From: Ruminiclostridium cellobioparum subsp. termitidis CT1112
GTDB lineage: Bacteria; Bacillota; Clostridia; Acetivibrionales; DSM-1351
Assembly (NCBI RefSeq): GCF_000350485.1
Contig: NZ_AORV01000060.1
Coordinates: 118,018 to 182,017, forward strand
DNA: 64,000 nt
Reading direction: 5' to 3'
Program-made: the position numbers and the translations under genes
Shown here: positions 1 through 8,532 of the stretch, one piece after another
How positions within the stretch are numbered: position 1 is the stretch's first letter
How the letters are laid out: each line of letters starts with the position of its first letter
The notes under the pieces: generated by a model
The model's input: the letters and a program-made list of their open reading frames with translations, nothing else
Databases searched by the model: none
Told to the model about the DNA's origin: nothing

Positions 1-527
1 AATATTTCAAATACATCCCCATCCGCCTTGAAATCCTCGGCACCAATCTCAAGGACTTCCATCATGAGATCATCTTCGCTGATTTTTCCGTCATTCTCAA
101 TAACTATGACACCCTTTTTATTGAACATAAAGGAAACACAGCCGCTCTGACCCAGATTCCCTCCGAATTTATCAAAGTAGTGCCTTAAATCCCCCGCAGT
201 CCTGTTTCTGTTATCGGTGGTACATTCGCAAATAACAGCTACCCCGCCCGGCCCATAACCCTCATAGGTTATTTCTTCATAATTCGCATTATCACCGTCA
301 CCGGCAGCCTTTTTTATACTTCTCTGAATATTATCATTAGGCATATTGACAGCTTTACACTTGGCAATAACATCCTTCAGTTTGGAATTTGTAACTGGAT
401 CTGCACTTCCACCAACTTTAACGGCAATTTGAATTTCTCTGCCAAGTTTAGTAAAGATCTTTCCCTTCTTTGCGTCGGCTTCACCCTTTTGACGCTTGAT
501 ATTGGCCCATTTTGAATGCCCTGACAT
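1..527 (-). CDS. yebC: YebC/PmpR family transcriptional regulator (C-terminus outside window)
   Basis: The minus strand encodes 175 codons of a protein beginning [15 protein letters not shown], the hallmark N-terminus of the YebC/TACO1 family. The reading frame runs off the left edge, so roughly the last quarter is missing (family members are usually about 240 residues). Further family signatures are the lysine-rich [15 protein letters not shown] segment and the [11 protein letters not shown] segment. YebC-type proteins are cytosolic, DNA- or ribosome-associated factors; recent work on relatives ties them to translation of proline-rich stretches. The start is ATG at 525-527 with a GGGAGG ribosome site 5-6 bases upstream. 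A good sigma-A-type promoter lies at 597-625, so the gene is probably transcribed on its own. Confidence 0.95.
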   Translation of the reverse strand, partial: MSGHSKWANIKRQKGEADAKKGKIFTKLGREIQIAVKVGGSADPVTNSKLKDVIAKCKAVNMPNDNIQRSIKKAAGDGDNANYEEITYEGYGPGGVAVICECTTDNRNRTAGDLRHYFDKFGGNLGQSGCVSFMFNKKGVIVIENDGKISEDDLMMEVLEIGAEDFKADGDVFEI

Positions 528-596
528 AAATACCTCCCTAATGCTCACTGCATTATAATAAACATTGCTGATTAATTTTTGGATTATTACTTAAAC

Positions 597-625
597 ATTA
601 TAATAGTAATTTCTCAAATAATCAA
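597..625 (-). promoter_or_regulatory. Predicted sigma-A promoter for yebC
   Basis: Read on the minus strand, TTGATT (620-625) and TATAAT (597-602) are separated by exactly 17 bases. The start codon of yebC lies about 70 bases downstream. A second TATAAT nearer the gene (around 552-557) lacks a matching -35 box. Confidence 0.55.
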
Positions 626-645
626 CCTGCTGGCATATGAGTTTG

Positions 646-1296
646 CTAACATATGAGTTTCCCTTCACCATCCAATGTTATGTATTCTTTTTCACCGCAT
701 TCGATAACGGCCCTGCCATTTGTGTTCTCAACGACCTCCTTGATTAAGGCTTCCTCTCTTCCGTTCTCAATAAGGACCGTGATTTCAACATCCTGTCCAT
801 ACTGTGTATCTTTTATTATATTATTGTTTGTCATGAGCATATTCTGTAATTTCCCAAACAATGTATATTCAAGCATTATGTTAACATTTACACATAATTT
901 TCTCGTAACCACTTCAGCGGCCTCCAGACCCAGGGAAGCCCCGTGGCTGTACGCGCGTATCAAACCGGATGCACCCAGGAGCGTACCTCCGAAATATCTG
1001 GTCACAACAACGGCAACATTTTGCACACCCATCCTCCTGATAACCTCAAGCGCCGGCATACCGGCCGTTCCTGACGGTTCACCGTCATCGCTGTATCTCT
1101 GGATGAGGCTGTCACCGCTTATGGAATAGGCATAGACGTTGTGGGTGGCATTCCAGTGCCTGGATTTTATTTCATTTATAAATTCAACCGCATCCTCCTC
1201 ATAAGACACAGGCTTTACATTCGTTATAAATCTTGACTTCTTTTCCTCAAACTCGGTTACAGCAGTATTAAGGACTGTTTTATATTCGGATATCAT
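646..1296 (-). CDS. yigZ: YigZ/IMPACT family protein
   Basis: The 216-residue product has the UPF0029 (IMPACT) N-terminal domain, with the signature run ATHNVYAYSI, DDGEPSGTAGMP and VVVTRYFGGTLLGASGLIRAY in residues about 50-115. A C-terminal DUF1949-like ferredoxin-fold domain covers about 135-205. Length is typical of the bacterial family (about 200-220). Relatives bind nucleic acid or ribosomes and are linked to translation, but the exact role in bacteria is unsettled. The ATG at 1296 follows a GGAGG site at five bases' spacing. The gene sits between yebC and a Nudix gene, all on the minus strand, with gaps large enough for separate transcription. Confidence 0.92.
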   Translation of the reverse strand: MISEYKTVLNTAVTEFEEKKSRFITNVKPVSYEEDAVEFINEIKSRHWNATHNVYAYSISGDSLIQRYSDDGEPSGTAGMPALEVIRRMGVQNVAVVVTRYFGGTLLGASGLIRAYSHGASLGLEAAEVVTRKLCVNVNIMLEYTLFGKLQNMLMTNNNIIKDTQYGQDVEITVLIENGREEALIKEVVENTNGRAVIECGEKEYITLDGEGKLIC

Positions 1297-1388
1297 TTTG
1301 CCTCCATAAAAAGGTTATAGCAGAATAGTAATTATTATACCTCAGTATACCTGAAAATTAAAGGCTGCAAGATTTTTCACCTCAATAA

Positions 1389-1418
1389 AATCAGCACCCC
1401 CCATCATGGAGAGTGCTG
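1389..1418 (-). terminator. Weak hairpin terminator after the Nudix gene
   Basis: On the minus strand, CAGCACTCTCC and GGGGGGTGCTG can pair (with G-U pairs) around a short loop and are followed by ATTTTATTG. The site is 30 bases past the stop of the Nudix gene. The T run is short, so termination may be partial. Confidence 0.5.
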
Positions 1419-1446
1419 TAATTTATTTACTTTATTATTGTCAAAC

Positions 1447-1884
1447 TTAATAAAACCCTACCGCATCGGAATTTTCCACCTTGCAATATTTTGAATAGGA
1501 ACAGTTTATAAGGGATCTGTCCTGACTGTAGGTTATTTTTTGCAAGGCTTCCTCAATGGTAAAATAACCGCCATCGGTAAAGTTCTCTTCTTTATTAACT
1601 TCAAATTTATCATCCAGGGATTTCATGACGTACCATGTGATCTTATTGCAGACTGGCCTTTGACGTGTGACTGAAAAGAATTCGTAATTGGTATTACCCG
1701 CAGTAGAAATAATTTCGGCATTAATTCCTGCTTCTTCTTTAACTCTTCGCCTGGCAACTTCATCGGGATATTCCCCGATCTTAATTACTCCCTTAGGAAG
1801 CACCCACTCATCCTTCTCATTTTTGAGAAGAAATACTTTCTCTCCGGAAAAGACAACACCACCTGCACAGTTTCTAACAAGCAT
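1447..1884 (-). CDS. Nudix hydrolase
   Basis: The 145-residue protein is a single Nudix domain. These enzymes cleave nucleoside diphosphates linked to another group, using divalent metal ions. The Nudix box is at residues 32-54: G32, E38, R46, E50, E51 and G53 fit the consensus, but the position after R46, normally glutamate, is arginine (R47). The metal-binding EExG glutamates are kept, so activity is likely. The ATG at 1884 is preferred because the AAGGGG ribosome site is eight bases upstream. A TTG two codons earlier (1890) would be too close to that site. Substrate cannot be told from sequence; diadenosine polyphosphates or oxidised nucleotides are common for this group. Confidence 0.85.
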   Translation of the reverse strand: MLVRNCAGGVVFSGEKVFLLKNEKDEWVLPKGVIKIGEYPDEVARRRVKEEAGINAEIISTAGNTNYEFFSVTRQRPVCNKITWYVMKSLDDKFEVNKEENFTDGGYFTIEEALQKITYSQDRSLINCSYSKYCKVENSDAVGFY

Positions 1885-2043
1885 AATCAAAACCCCTTCC
1901 CTGATAGATTTTTTTGAGTTTTCAGAATAATCAGATAATAATATAATTATTCATATGTATATATTATCTAACTATTCCTTATTATTTCCAATGCATAGAA
2001 TTTAATACATTCTATTATAAATATAATACCGTACTTATATATA

Positions 2044-3834
2044 TTATACAAGGATAAATTCTTCGAGTTTGCCAATTTTGTCTAATTTCACTAAAGCCTT
2101 AACCTGTATTCCGTTCTCCAGATACTCCTGATTGATTATTTGCCCGTATTTGTAAATGTATGGGAGCACCCACCCCTCATTATATGGTATGAGCAGATTT
2201 ATTTCCCTGAGCCTGTCTTTAAAACCTTCGGTAATTTGTTCAAGCAGACGGTCGATACCAGTTCCGGTAACTGCCGATATTTCACAGACTGAGGAATAGC
2301 CTATGGAATTTATTCTGCCTCCCGAGGTGACAAGATCCTGCTTGTTGAGTACAAGTATCGTATTTTTTGAGGAAGCTCCCAATTCATCCAGCAGCCCCTC
2401 CACAACACTGATCTGCATAGCCGCATTCTCATTTGAAGCGTCAACAACATGCAGCAGCATATCTGCGTGCACCGCCTCCTCCAGTGTTGACTTGAACGCC
2501 TCTATCAAATCATGTGGCAGTTTTCTTATGAAACCGACCGTATCTACGAGTACGGCTTCCCTTCCGTCGGCCAGTATCAGCTTGCGGGCAGACGGATCAA
2601 GAGTGGCGAACAGTTTGTCCTCCACAAATACGTCCGCTCCGCACAACCTGTTCATGAGTGTTGATTTTCCGGCATTTGTGTAACCAACGATGGCTATAAC
2701 AGGCACATTGTTTTTACTTCTTGTGCTCCGCATAAAGTCTCTTCTTTTCTCAAGCTGCTCCAGTTCTCTCTCAAGACCTGATATTCTTCTGCGGATATGC
2801 CTTCTGTCCACCTCCAGCTTTTTCTCACCGGGGCCGCGTGTTCCGATACCTCCGCCCAATCTGGACAGTTGAGTTCCCAGGCCGATGAGTCTGGGAAGCT
2901 GATACTTGAGCTGTGCCAGCTCCACCTGAAGCTTGCCTTCCTTTGATATGGCCCTCTGGGCGAAAATATCCAATATTAATGTGGTACGGTCTACCACCCG
3001 TACACCTGTTGCATCTTCAATATTTCTAATTTGGGCGCCCGAGAGCTCATCGTCGAATATGAGCAGCTGAACATCCCTTGCCTGGCACAGCAGAGACAAC
3101 TCCTCAATTTTGCCCTTTCCCACATAGTAGGCTGAGTCCTGAGCCTGCTTGCGCTGGAGGACTTTGTCCACAACTATGGCTCCTGCAGTCCCGGCCAGTT
3201 CCTCCAACTCACTGAGAGAGTCCTCCGCATCCCTGAGCGAGGCACTTTCCAGCCTGCTCTGGCTGGTTTCCAGTCCAACAAGTATGGCTTTCTCGGCCTC
3301 TCCTTCATTTTCATATATATCGTTTTTCGCCGAGGCGTCAAGTTCCTCTATGATTTTATACAGATAGTTAAGCCTCGGCTCGCCCAGTGTAAACGGGCCA
3401 TACACATCCACATCCTGCTCAGCCGACAGGCAGCCCGCATATATTTCCCCAGGCTGTCCCTCATTTATGCCCATTGCCAGCATTGCATCCAGCCTTAGTT
3501 TTTGCAGTGTACTTATGTCAACCTGTGACAGCATCCCGTTTCCACCTGGATGTGTATGAATGCATCTGATAGCAGACAATCTGGATTTCCCTCTTCTGTT
3601 ATCCAACTGGGGCAGCGACACCGTTCCGCTGTCGCCGATACTTATGTCAACTACAATTCCTCTTCTGTTTATAAGAACAGATATTTCCCTGTTAATCTCA
3701 TGAGAAATTCTTGCTATGGTTTCAGCCAATTCGACAGGAACAAGTTCCCTTGATTCGAATTTTTTATCATACAACTCCTCAAGCTCGTTAAGAAGTCTCT
3801 CCTTGATGGATTGGGTATTTCCGTTAATATTTAT
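2044..3834 (-). CDS. hflX: GTPase HflX (probable AUA start)
   Basis: HflX is a ribosome-associated GTPase that splits or rescues stalled 70S ribosomes. An N-terminal extension found in clostridial HflX proteins occupies residues 1 to about 180. The HflX N-domain and glycine-rich linker (LSRLGGGIGTRGPGEKK) follow, then the G domain with P-loop GYTNAGKST near residue 381, switch motif DTVGF and specificity motif NKQD. An ATG at 3891 gives 615 residues but has no good ribosome site. A perfect AGGAGG at 3842-3847 lies seven bases before an in-frame ATA (3832-3834), giving 596 residues beginning at the conserved (I)NINGNTQSIKE segment. A TATAAT box at 3909-3914 would leave only about 10 bases of leader before the ATG but about 68 before the ATA. 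The AUA start is therefore favoured; the family assignment is firm either way. Confidence 0.9.
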   Translation of the reverse strand: MNINGNTQSIKERLLNELEELYDKKFESRELVPVELAETIARISHEINREISVLINRRGIVVDISIGDSGTVSLPQLDNRRGKSRLSAIRCIHTHPGGNGMLSQVDISTLQKLRLDAMLAMGINEGQPGEIYAGCLSAEQDVDVYGPFTLGEPRLNYLYKIIEELDASAKNDIYENEGEAEKAILVGLETSQSRLESASLRDAEDSLSELEELAGTAGAIVVDKVLQRKQAQDSAYYVGKGKIEELSLLCQARDVQLLIFDDELSGAQIRNIEDATGVRVVDRTTLILDIFAQRAISKEGKLQVELAQLKYQLPRLIGLGTQLSRLGGGIGTRGPGEKKLEVDRRHIRRRISGLERELEQLEKRRDFMRSTRSKNNVPVIAIVGYTNAGKSTLMNRLCGADVFVEDKLFATLDPSARKLILADGREAVLVDTVGFIRKLPHDLIEAFKSTLEEAVHADMLLHVVDASNENAAMQISVVEGLLDELGASSKNTILVLNKQDLVTSGGRINSIGYSSVCEISAVTGTGIDRLLEQITEGFKDRLREINLLIPYNEGWVLPYIYKYGQIINQEYLENGIQVKALVKLDKIGKLEEFILV

Positions 3835-3964
3835 AAGCTCGCCTCCTATAATCCAGGTACGCCCCGGCACACTTGCACACCAATTTTGCATGATGCAGAT
3901 TTACCTATATTATATATTACTATTAGAGAATAAGGCAGATAAATGAAAATTTCAAGGAGTGCTG

Positions 3965-4030
3965 TTAACTAATAAATTTAAATTTGCTTTACCGGTGTGA
4001 TTTTTAATATCAACTGGTGACTTCCGTACT
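3965..4030 (+). repeat. Half copy (D) of the TTAAC hairpin repeat family
   Basis: This stretch begins TTAAC, contains TTTGCTTTACC and ends ATCAACTGGTGACTTCCG followed by TACTA. It matches the left arm of copy B at 51866-51945 and copy A (reverse strand, 16425-16505). It stops inside the conserved TTCCGTACTAACTTC boundary, a few bases from the stop codon of the sugar kinase gene. The palindromic centre and right arm are absent, so it is a truncated relic or solo arm. Confidence 0.75.
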
Positions 4031-4034
4031 ATGA

Positions 4035-5012
4035 TCAGTATTTCATAAAAAGTCCGGTTATTTGCTTTCTATCTATTATATCCTCCAGAGCCCATATGAC
4101 CGCACCTACGACCGGCGGCTTATCCAGGAGGATGAACTCTATAGCCATATCCCTGTTCGCCGAGGTCACACATTTTTTTAAAGTGTCGGTAATTGTGGGA
4201 TTTGCCGCTTTTGTATTAATGGAGCCCGATAGTATTACCTGCAGCCCAGGTGTATCAAATTTCAGTTCCCTGATACACCCGTTAACCGAGTTTGCCAGAC
4301 TCCGGCCAAGCTCCTCAAGTATTTTTATGGCCAGGTTATCTCCTTTGTTGGCAGCATCAAAGATAATTCTGTTCAGTTCCCGTACACTTATGCTTCCTTC
4401 TTCTATTTTCCGGATAGCGTTGTCAATGAAATCATATTTTGACTCCACCTTCAGTTCTTCGGGAATCATATCCAGCATACAGGTCTCTGCCCCGCACCTG
4501 AAATAGTAATTGTAAACAGACTGTATAAACTTTTCTCCCAGGTATGCACCGCCGCCCAGATCTCCCGTAATGGCACCCATACCTCCCACCTGGAGAACGC
4601 CTCCCGTCCGGTCAATACCGGCCACACTGCACCCTGTCCCGTTGACAACTCCGATTCCCCACCCGTTTTTACTTCCGGCTTTTATTGCAAGGTAGGCGTC
4701 ATTATACAATTTAAAATCATTGAAGCCAAGTTCCTTCAAAATGACTGAAATGACCTTATGCTGCCATCTTGTATCAACTCCTGCCATGCCAAAAACACTT
4801 TTAACTATCTGACTGATTTGCAGCCCGTTACGCTTTACAAGGTAGTTGAGCATCAGCGTCATTTCACTTTTGAAGCCTTGATAGCCGCCTTTTAATACCT
4901 CATGGTTCGTCGGGCCCCAATTAATTAAGTCAACTTCGTTACCTTCAATATCATACAGTGCACATTGTGTTTTAGTACCGCCTCCATCCACTCCAAGCAC
5001 GTATTGCTTCAT
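4035..5012 (-). CDS. BadF/BadG/BcrA/BcrD ATPase-family sugar kinase (N-acetylglucosamine kinase type)
   Basis: The 325-residue protein starts MKQYVLGVDGGGTKTQCALYD, the phosphate-1 loop of the actin-like ATPase fold. It continues with a second loop containing GTGCSVAG and GGMGAITGDLGGGAYLGEK (residues about 120-155), typical of eukaryotic-type GlcNAc kinases in the BadF family. It probably phosphorylates an amino sugar or related sugar released in the cytosol. It is the last gene of a four-gene set with GH4, DUF4838 and AraC genes, which supports a sugar role. The start at 5012 has a GGAGG site five bases upstream; an upstream ATG in the same frame overlaps that site and is unlikely. A 14-base perfect palindrome lies just upstream. 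Exact substrate is inference. Confidence 0.8.
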   Translation of the reverse strand: MKQYVLGVDGGGTKTQCALYDIEGNEVDLINWGPTNHEVLKGGYQGFKSEMTLMLNYLVKRNGLQISQIVKSVFGMAGVDTRWQHKVISVILKELGFNDFKLYNDAYLAIKAGSKNGWGIGVVNGTGCSVAGIDRTGGVLQVGGMGAITGDLGGGAYLGEKFIQSVYNYYFRCGAETCMLDMIPEELKVESKYDFIDNAIRKIEEGSISVRELNRIIFDAANKGDNLAIKILEELGRSLANSVNGCIRELKFDTPGLQVILSGSINTKAANPTITDTLKKCVTSANRDMAIEFILLDKPPVVGAVIWALEDIIDRKQITGLFMKY

Positions 5013-5032
5013 ATTAGCCTCCATGAGCCACA

Positions 5033-5046
5033 TTTGTGGCCACAAA
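5033..5046. promoter_or_regulatory. Perfect 14-base palindrome upstream of the kinase gene
   Basis: TTTGTGGCCACAAA is a perfect palindrome lying about 20 bases before the kinase start codon. It could be an operator or an mRNA hairpin near the ribosome site. No matching second copy was seen near the other genes of the locus, so its role is unproven. Confidence 0.35.
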
Positions 5047-5107
5047 ATGTTATGTAATTAATATCCTTTATCGCTATGTGGCAAGTAAAGGAGGTTAGCA
5101 ACTGTTT

Positions 5108-6400
5108 TTATTGCTTATGGAACTGCGGCAAAAATTTTCTGTTGGCTTCCAGCATCTCATCGAGCATGGGTTTTGCCTTGTTGTAATCACCTATTAACGG
5201 GTGGACCAGCAAGGCGGACAGTGCTGCATCATAATCCCCTGTCAGTCCCGCCCTGGCAGCCAGCTTTTCATATGCCTTCACAGCCTTCATCAACCCTATA
5301 ATCATATGGTTATTAAAATTCTTCATCTTAACAGGGAAAATTCCCATTCTGTTTACAAGACACTTTACCTCAACAACATCATCATTGTCCATAAAGGGCA
5401 ATGCTCCTTCATTCCTTACATTTACAACATGATACTCATTTTTGTCATTTTCCAGCGCATCGATCAGTGAGACTGCTGCGGTGGAATAATACGCTCCACC
5501 CCTCTGCTCCAGCAGTGCCGGTTTATCAACCAGGTTAATGTCCTCATACAGCTCAAGCAGCTCCCTTTCAAGCTCCTTGCACACCTCGCCCCTGGTTTTC
5601 TCCGCTTCCTTGCAGTGATTTATCTGAGCATCCCTGAAATAATAATAGTTAAGGTACGAGGAAGGAATTCCTCCGGTGGCTTTCAGCAACGGTTTTTGAA
5701 GCTCCGCCTCCTGGATATTTTTCATAGTGGTTATTTCCAGTCCACTCTCAATAAGCTGTGGCAGGATATTGTTTCCTTCGGCATATACTCCTGTTATCCA
5801 GCTCAGGTGATTCAGCCCGACGTAATCGTAGTCAAAATTCCGCGTATCAGCTGAAACCATGGCTCTGGCATCTTTTATCATGCTGGTGGGGCAATTGCAC
5901 AATCCGGCCATCTTAATGCCGCTGTTGTTCAATACTGCTTCAGCCACCAGACCCGACGGATTTGCAAAGTTGATGAGCCATGCGTCGGAAGCAAGTCTTT
6001 CCATGGTTTTTACAATATCCATAATAACGGGAATGGTCCTCATGGCCTTCATAAAGCCGCCTGCCCCCGTGGTCTCCTGTCCCAGCATGTCATATTTAAG
6101 GGGTATCTTTTCATCGCTGATCCTGGCATCCAGTTTTCCCACCCTGACCTGGGACAGCACATAATGAGCCCCCTGTATTGCCTCCTCGAGATTGTCTGTC
6201 ATAACAACCCTGCATTTCATAGAATTTTTCCTTAATATTCTTTCGGTCAGTGCACCCACTATACCCATTTTCGTTTTATCTATATCCATGAGATAAATGG
6301 ATTCCACGTCAAGGGTCTCCCTCCTGACGATAAATCCCTCGATAAGTTCGGGGGTATATGTACTTCCTGCACCAATTACTGCAATCTTTAAATTTCTCAT
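5108..6400 (-). CDS. Glycoside hydrolase family 4 (6-phospho-beta-glucosidase type)
   Basis: The 430-residue protein has the NAD-binding GAGSTYTPEL loop at residues 10-19 and the GH4 signatures NPSG (147-150), GLCNCP (166-171, likely metal ligand C168) and GLNH (metal ligand H198). GH4 enzymes cleave glycosides by transient NAD-dependent oxidation with Mn2+, and most act on 6-phosphorylated disaccharides in the cytosol. The sequence is closest in character to the LicH/CelF group. No PTS genes are nearby, so the phosphate may come from the adjacent kinase, or the substrate may not be phosphorylated. It lies 68 bases after the DUF4838 gene and 95 before the kinase, apparently in one transcript. 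Confidence 0.88.
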   Translation of the reverse strand: MRNLKIAVIGAGSTYTPELIEGFIVRRETLDVESIYLMDIDKTKMGIVGALTERILRKNSMKCRVVMTDNLEEAIQGAHYVLSQVRVGKLDARISDEKIPLKYDMLGQETTGAGGFMKAMRTIPVIMDIVKTMERLASDAWLINFANPSGLVAEAVLNNSGIKMAGLCNCPTSMIKDARAMVSADTRNFDYDYVGLNHLSWITGVYAEGNNILPQLIESGLEITTMKNIQEAELQKPLLKATGGIPSSYLNYYYFRDAQINHCKEAEKTRGEVCKELERELLELYEDINLVDKPALLEQRGGAYYSTAAVSLIDALENDKNEYHVVNVRNEGALPFMDNDDVVEVKCLVNRMGIFPVKMKNFNNHMIIGLMKAVKAYEKLAARAGLTGDYDAALSALLVHPLIGDYNKAKPMLDEMLEANRKFLPQFHKQ

Positions 6401-6468
6401 AATCCCATCCTCCCTGAATTACACCGAACTACATCTGAACTACATCTGAATCTAATCCATTGCATCTG

Positions 6469-8412
6469 TCATTTCCTCTCTTCCGGATCTCTCAGGATAA
6501 AACCGTTCATGATCTCAAAAGTCTGGATAAATTCGTACAGATCAAAAACCGGCTGTACCTGGTCCTCGATGCTGCAAATATATTTCTTCAGCCCTTTCCA
6601 GGCGTTCTCAACCATTTCAAAATTATTAAGCGTTCTGTACTTTAAAAGTTCAGCCATACGTTTGCAAATTTCCATGTGAAAGGTTAAATATTGCCAGGAC
6701 AGCCTTTGACTTGGATATCCTTTTTCCCTGTTCTGATTTATTAACAATCCGAACTCCTCACAAACCTTATGTATGGAATCGTATTTATCTGAAATTTTCT
6801 CATCAGCCGCCGGAATCTCTCCCCGCATATACGGTGGTGTAAATAATTCCGACAAGGTCAGCAGGTATGAAAAACACTGGCTTCCCTGTTCGCCAAAAGC
6901 ACTATTAAAATAGTCCGCAGCTGTTTTATCAAAGTCCAGCCTGTCATTCCAAAGTGTCCGGGCCATTATATATACGCCAAATCCCGTGGGAAGGAACGCT
7001 CTCTGGCATTGACAGCTGATCAGGCCATCCAGGCCTATTTCTTTCAGATTCAGTACATCTTCATAAACAGTTTTAGCTGTGTATATACTGCCTGGATCGT
7101 AAAAGTGATCCCACATGAAATGATAATCAAAATCAAAGCTGTCTCCTTTAAACTCCTTTTTCCAGTTTTTTAAGAACCCAAGATTTTCACCTATGGTTTT
7201 GGGCAGCTTAATATCATTTCTTTCATGCCTGGCGGTATTTTCACTTACGGTGCTGCCGGCAAAAGAGTGGGTATACGTTCTTGTTATGGGTGCAAACATC
7301 ATTATGAATCTGTCCGGGTTCTCAATATGATACTCTTCGGGAGTCCACAGGAGATCATAGTACAGCAGGAATACAATTTTGGTTTTAATATTATTTTCAG
7401 TCAACACCCTGTCCAGTTTATTTAATATCTGCACATAAAAATCCGAAGGTATATGCTTTTTGCAGTTTTCACACTCGCATTGGTTGTTGTACCCGTCTGC
7501 CAGCCAGAAATGGAGGATATCAACATTTTTATTGGACTTCAGGTAATCCAGCACACTCTGTACCATCATTTCCTGGACTTCCGGATTGGAATAACACAGA
7601 TTCAGGTTTAAGGGGATCCCGTCAACCATCTTTCTTTCACCCCTGACCATTGCGAAATATCTGGTGACCTCAGGGCTGAAACCCTCCTGGATCTTTTCCC
7701 AGCTTACGCCGGGGATACCCAGGGGTTCACAGGTCCAGCCATGCCCCACTCCATGGTAAATCAGGCCTCTTTTTCCGATCTCTGACTCCAGTGCTTTTGT
7801 AAGTTCCCTTGCTTTTTCAATGGTAAATTTCTCACCCTGCTTTTCAGGATTATCGGAATGGTTATACCACCTCTCAAAAAAAGTATATGCCTCCCTGAAC
7901 TGGATAAAATAACTGTTCAATCCCACTTTGGGCAGCCAGTCTACAGTATCAGTGACGTTTTCCAGGCTGACCGCCCCTTCTATACATATGCCGCGGTGCC
8001 TGTATGACGGCCTTTCCTGCAGCCTTACTGAAATATCCTCAATACACCGCCCAGGAATGATTTCTCCCCCGGCTCCGGGCCTGACCCATCTACAGCCTGC
8101 CTCTGTAAGAAATCTGTAGACTCCCAGCAGTACACTCCTGGGATTTGCTCCTGCGATAATGCCCTCACCGTTGTCAATATCAATGAAAATCTCGTCATCA
8201 AATGCTGTTGTAGTGCCGTTTATGGGCTTTAAGTCAAAATCCCCGAATACTCCAAGCTTTATCAGGTGCGCTTTTTCAAGACCTCCGGCTGCCTTTGGCT
8301 CCATATTGCACCGGTTGTTTTGCATCAACTCCAGGTATCTTTTTAATTCCTCTGCTGCGAAAACTGTCACTTCATTATGGGACTGGGATGTAACCGTCAA
8401 ATTTTTTTCCAT
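6469..8412 (-). CDS. DUF4838 domain-containing protein (glycosidase-like)
   Basis: The 647-residue protein has an N-terminal alpha/beta domain resembling the non-catalytic domain 2 of GH20/GH67-type enzymes (residues about 1-115, with FAAEELKRYLELM). A TIM-barrel-like DUF4838 region follows, carrying the conserved CECENCKK cysteine cluster (residues about 310-320). DUF4838 proteins sit in carbohydrate loci and are suspected glycosidases; no activity is established for this one. There is no signal peptide, so it should be cytosolic. The ATG at 8412 has a GAGGAG site at seven bases. An in-frame ATG at 8427 overlaps that site and is not used. The genes before and after it (AraC, GH4) suggest it helps degrade an imported oligosaccharide. 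Confidence 0.75.
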   Translation of the reverse strand: MEKNLTVTSQSHNEVTVFAAEELKRYLELMQNNRCNMEPKAAGGLEKAHLIKLGVFGDFDLKPINGTTTAFDDEIFIDIDNGEGIIAGANPRSVLLGVYRFLTEAGCRWVRPGAGGEIIPGRCIEDISVRLQERPSYRHRGICIEGAVSLENVTDTVDWLPKVGLNSYFIQFREAYTFFERWYNHSDNPEKQGEKFTIEKARELTKALESEIGKRGLIYHGVGHGWTCEPLGIPGVSWEKIQEGFSPEVTRYFAMVRGERKMVDGIPLNLNLCYSNPEVQEMMVQSVLDYLKSNKNVDILHFWLADGYNNQCECENCKKHIPSDFYVQILNKLDRVLTENNIKTKIVFLLYYDLLWTPEEYHIENPDRFIMMFAPITRTYTHSFAGSTVSENTARHERNDIKLPKTIGENLGFLKNWKKEFKGDSFDFDYHFMWDHFYDPGSIYTAKTVYEDVLNLKEIGLDGLISCQCQRAFLPTGFGVYIMARTLWNDRLDFDKTAADYFNSAFGEQGSQCFSYLLTLSELFTPPYMRGEIPAADEKISDKYDSIHKVCEEFGLLINQNREKGYPSQRLSWQYLTFHMEICKRMAELLKYRTLNNFEMVENAWKGLKKYICSIEDQVQPVFDLYEFIQTFEIMNGFILRDPEERK

Positions 8413-8532
8413 ATAATCACTCCTCATAATTGCTTATTATTAATTACTTCTTATAATTGCTTTTCAAAAAAATTGCTGCCGTATAAAAATTATACGGCAG
8501 CACATCTTTTACATCTTTATATATATTACAAA

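Noticed and set aside
6426..6447. Tandem GAACTACATCT repeat before the GH4 gene
   Set aside because: Only two 11-base copies; too short to claim function.
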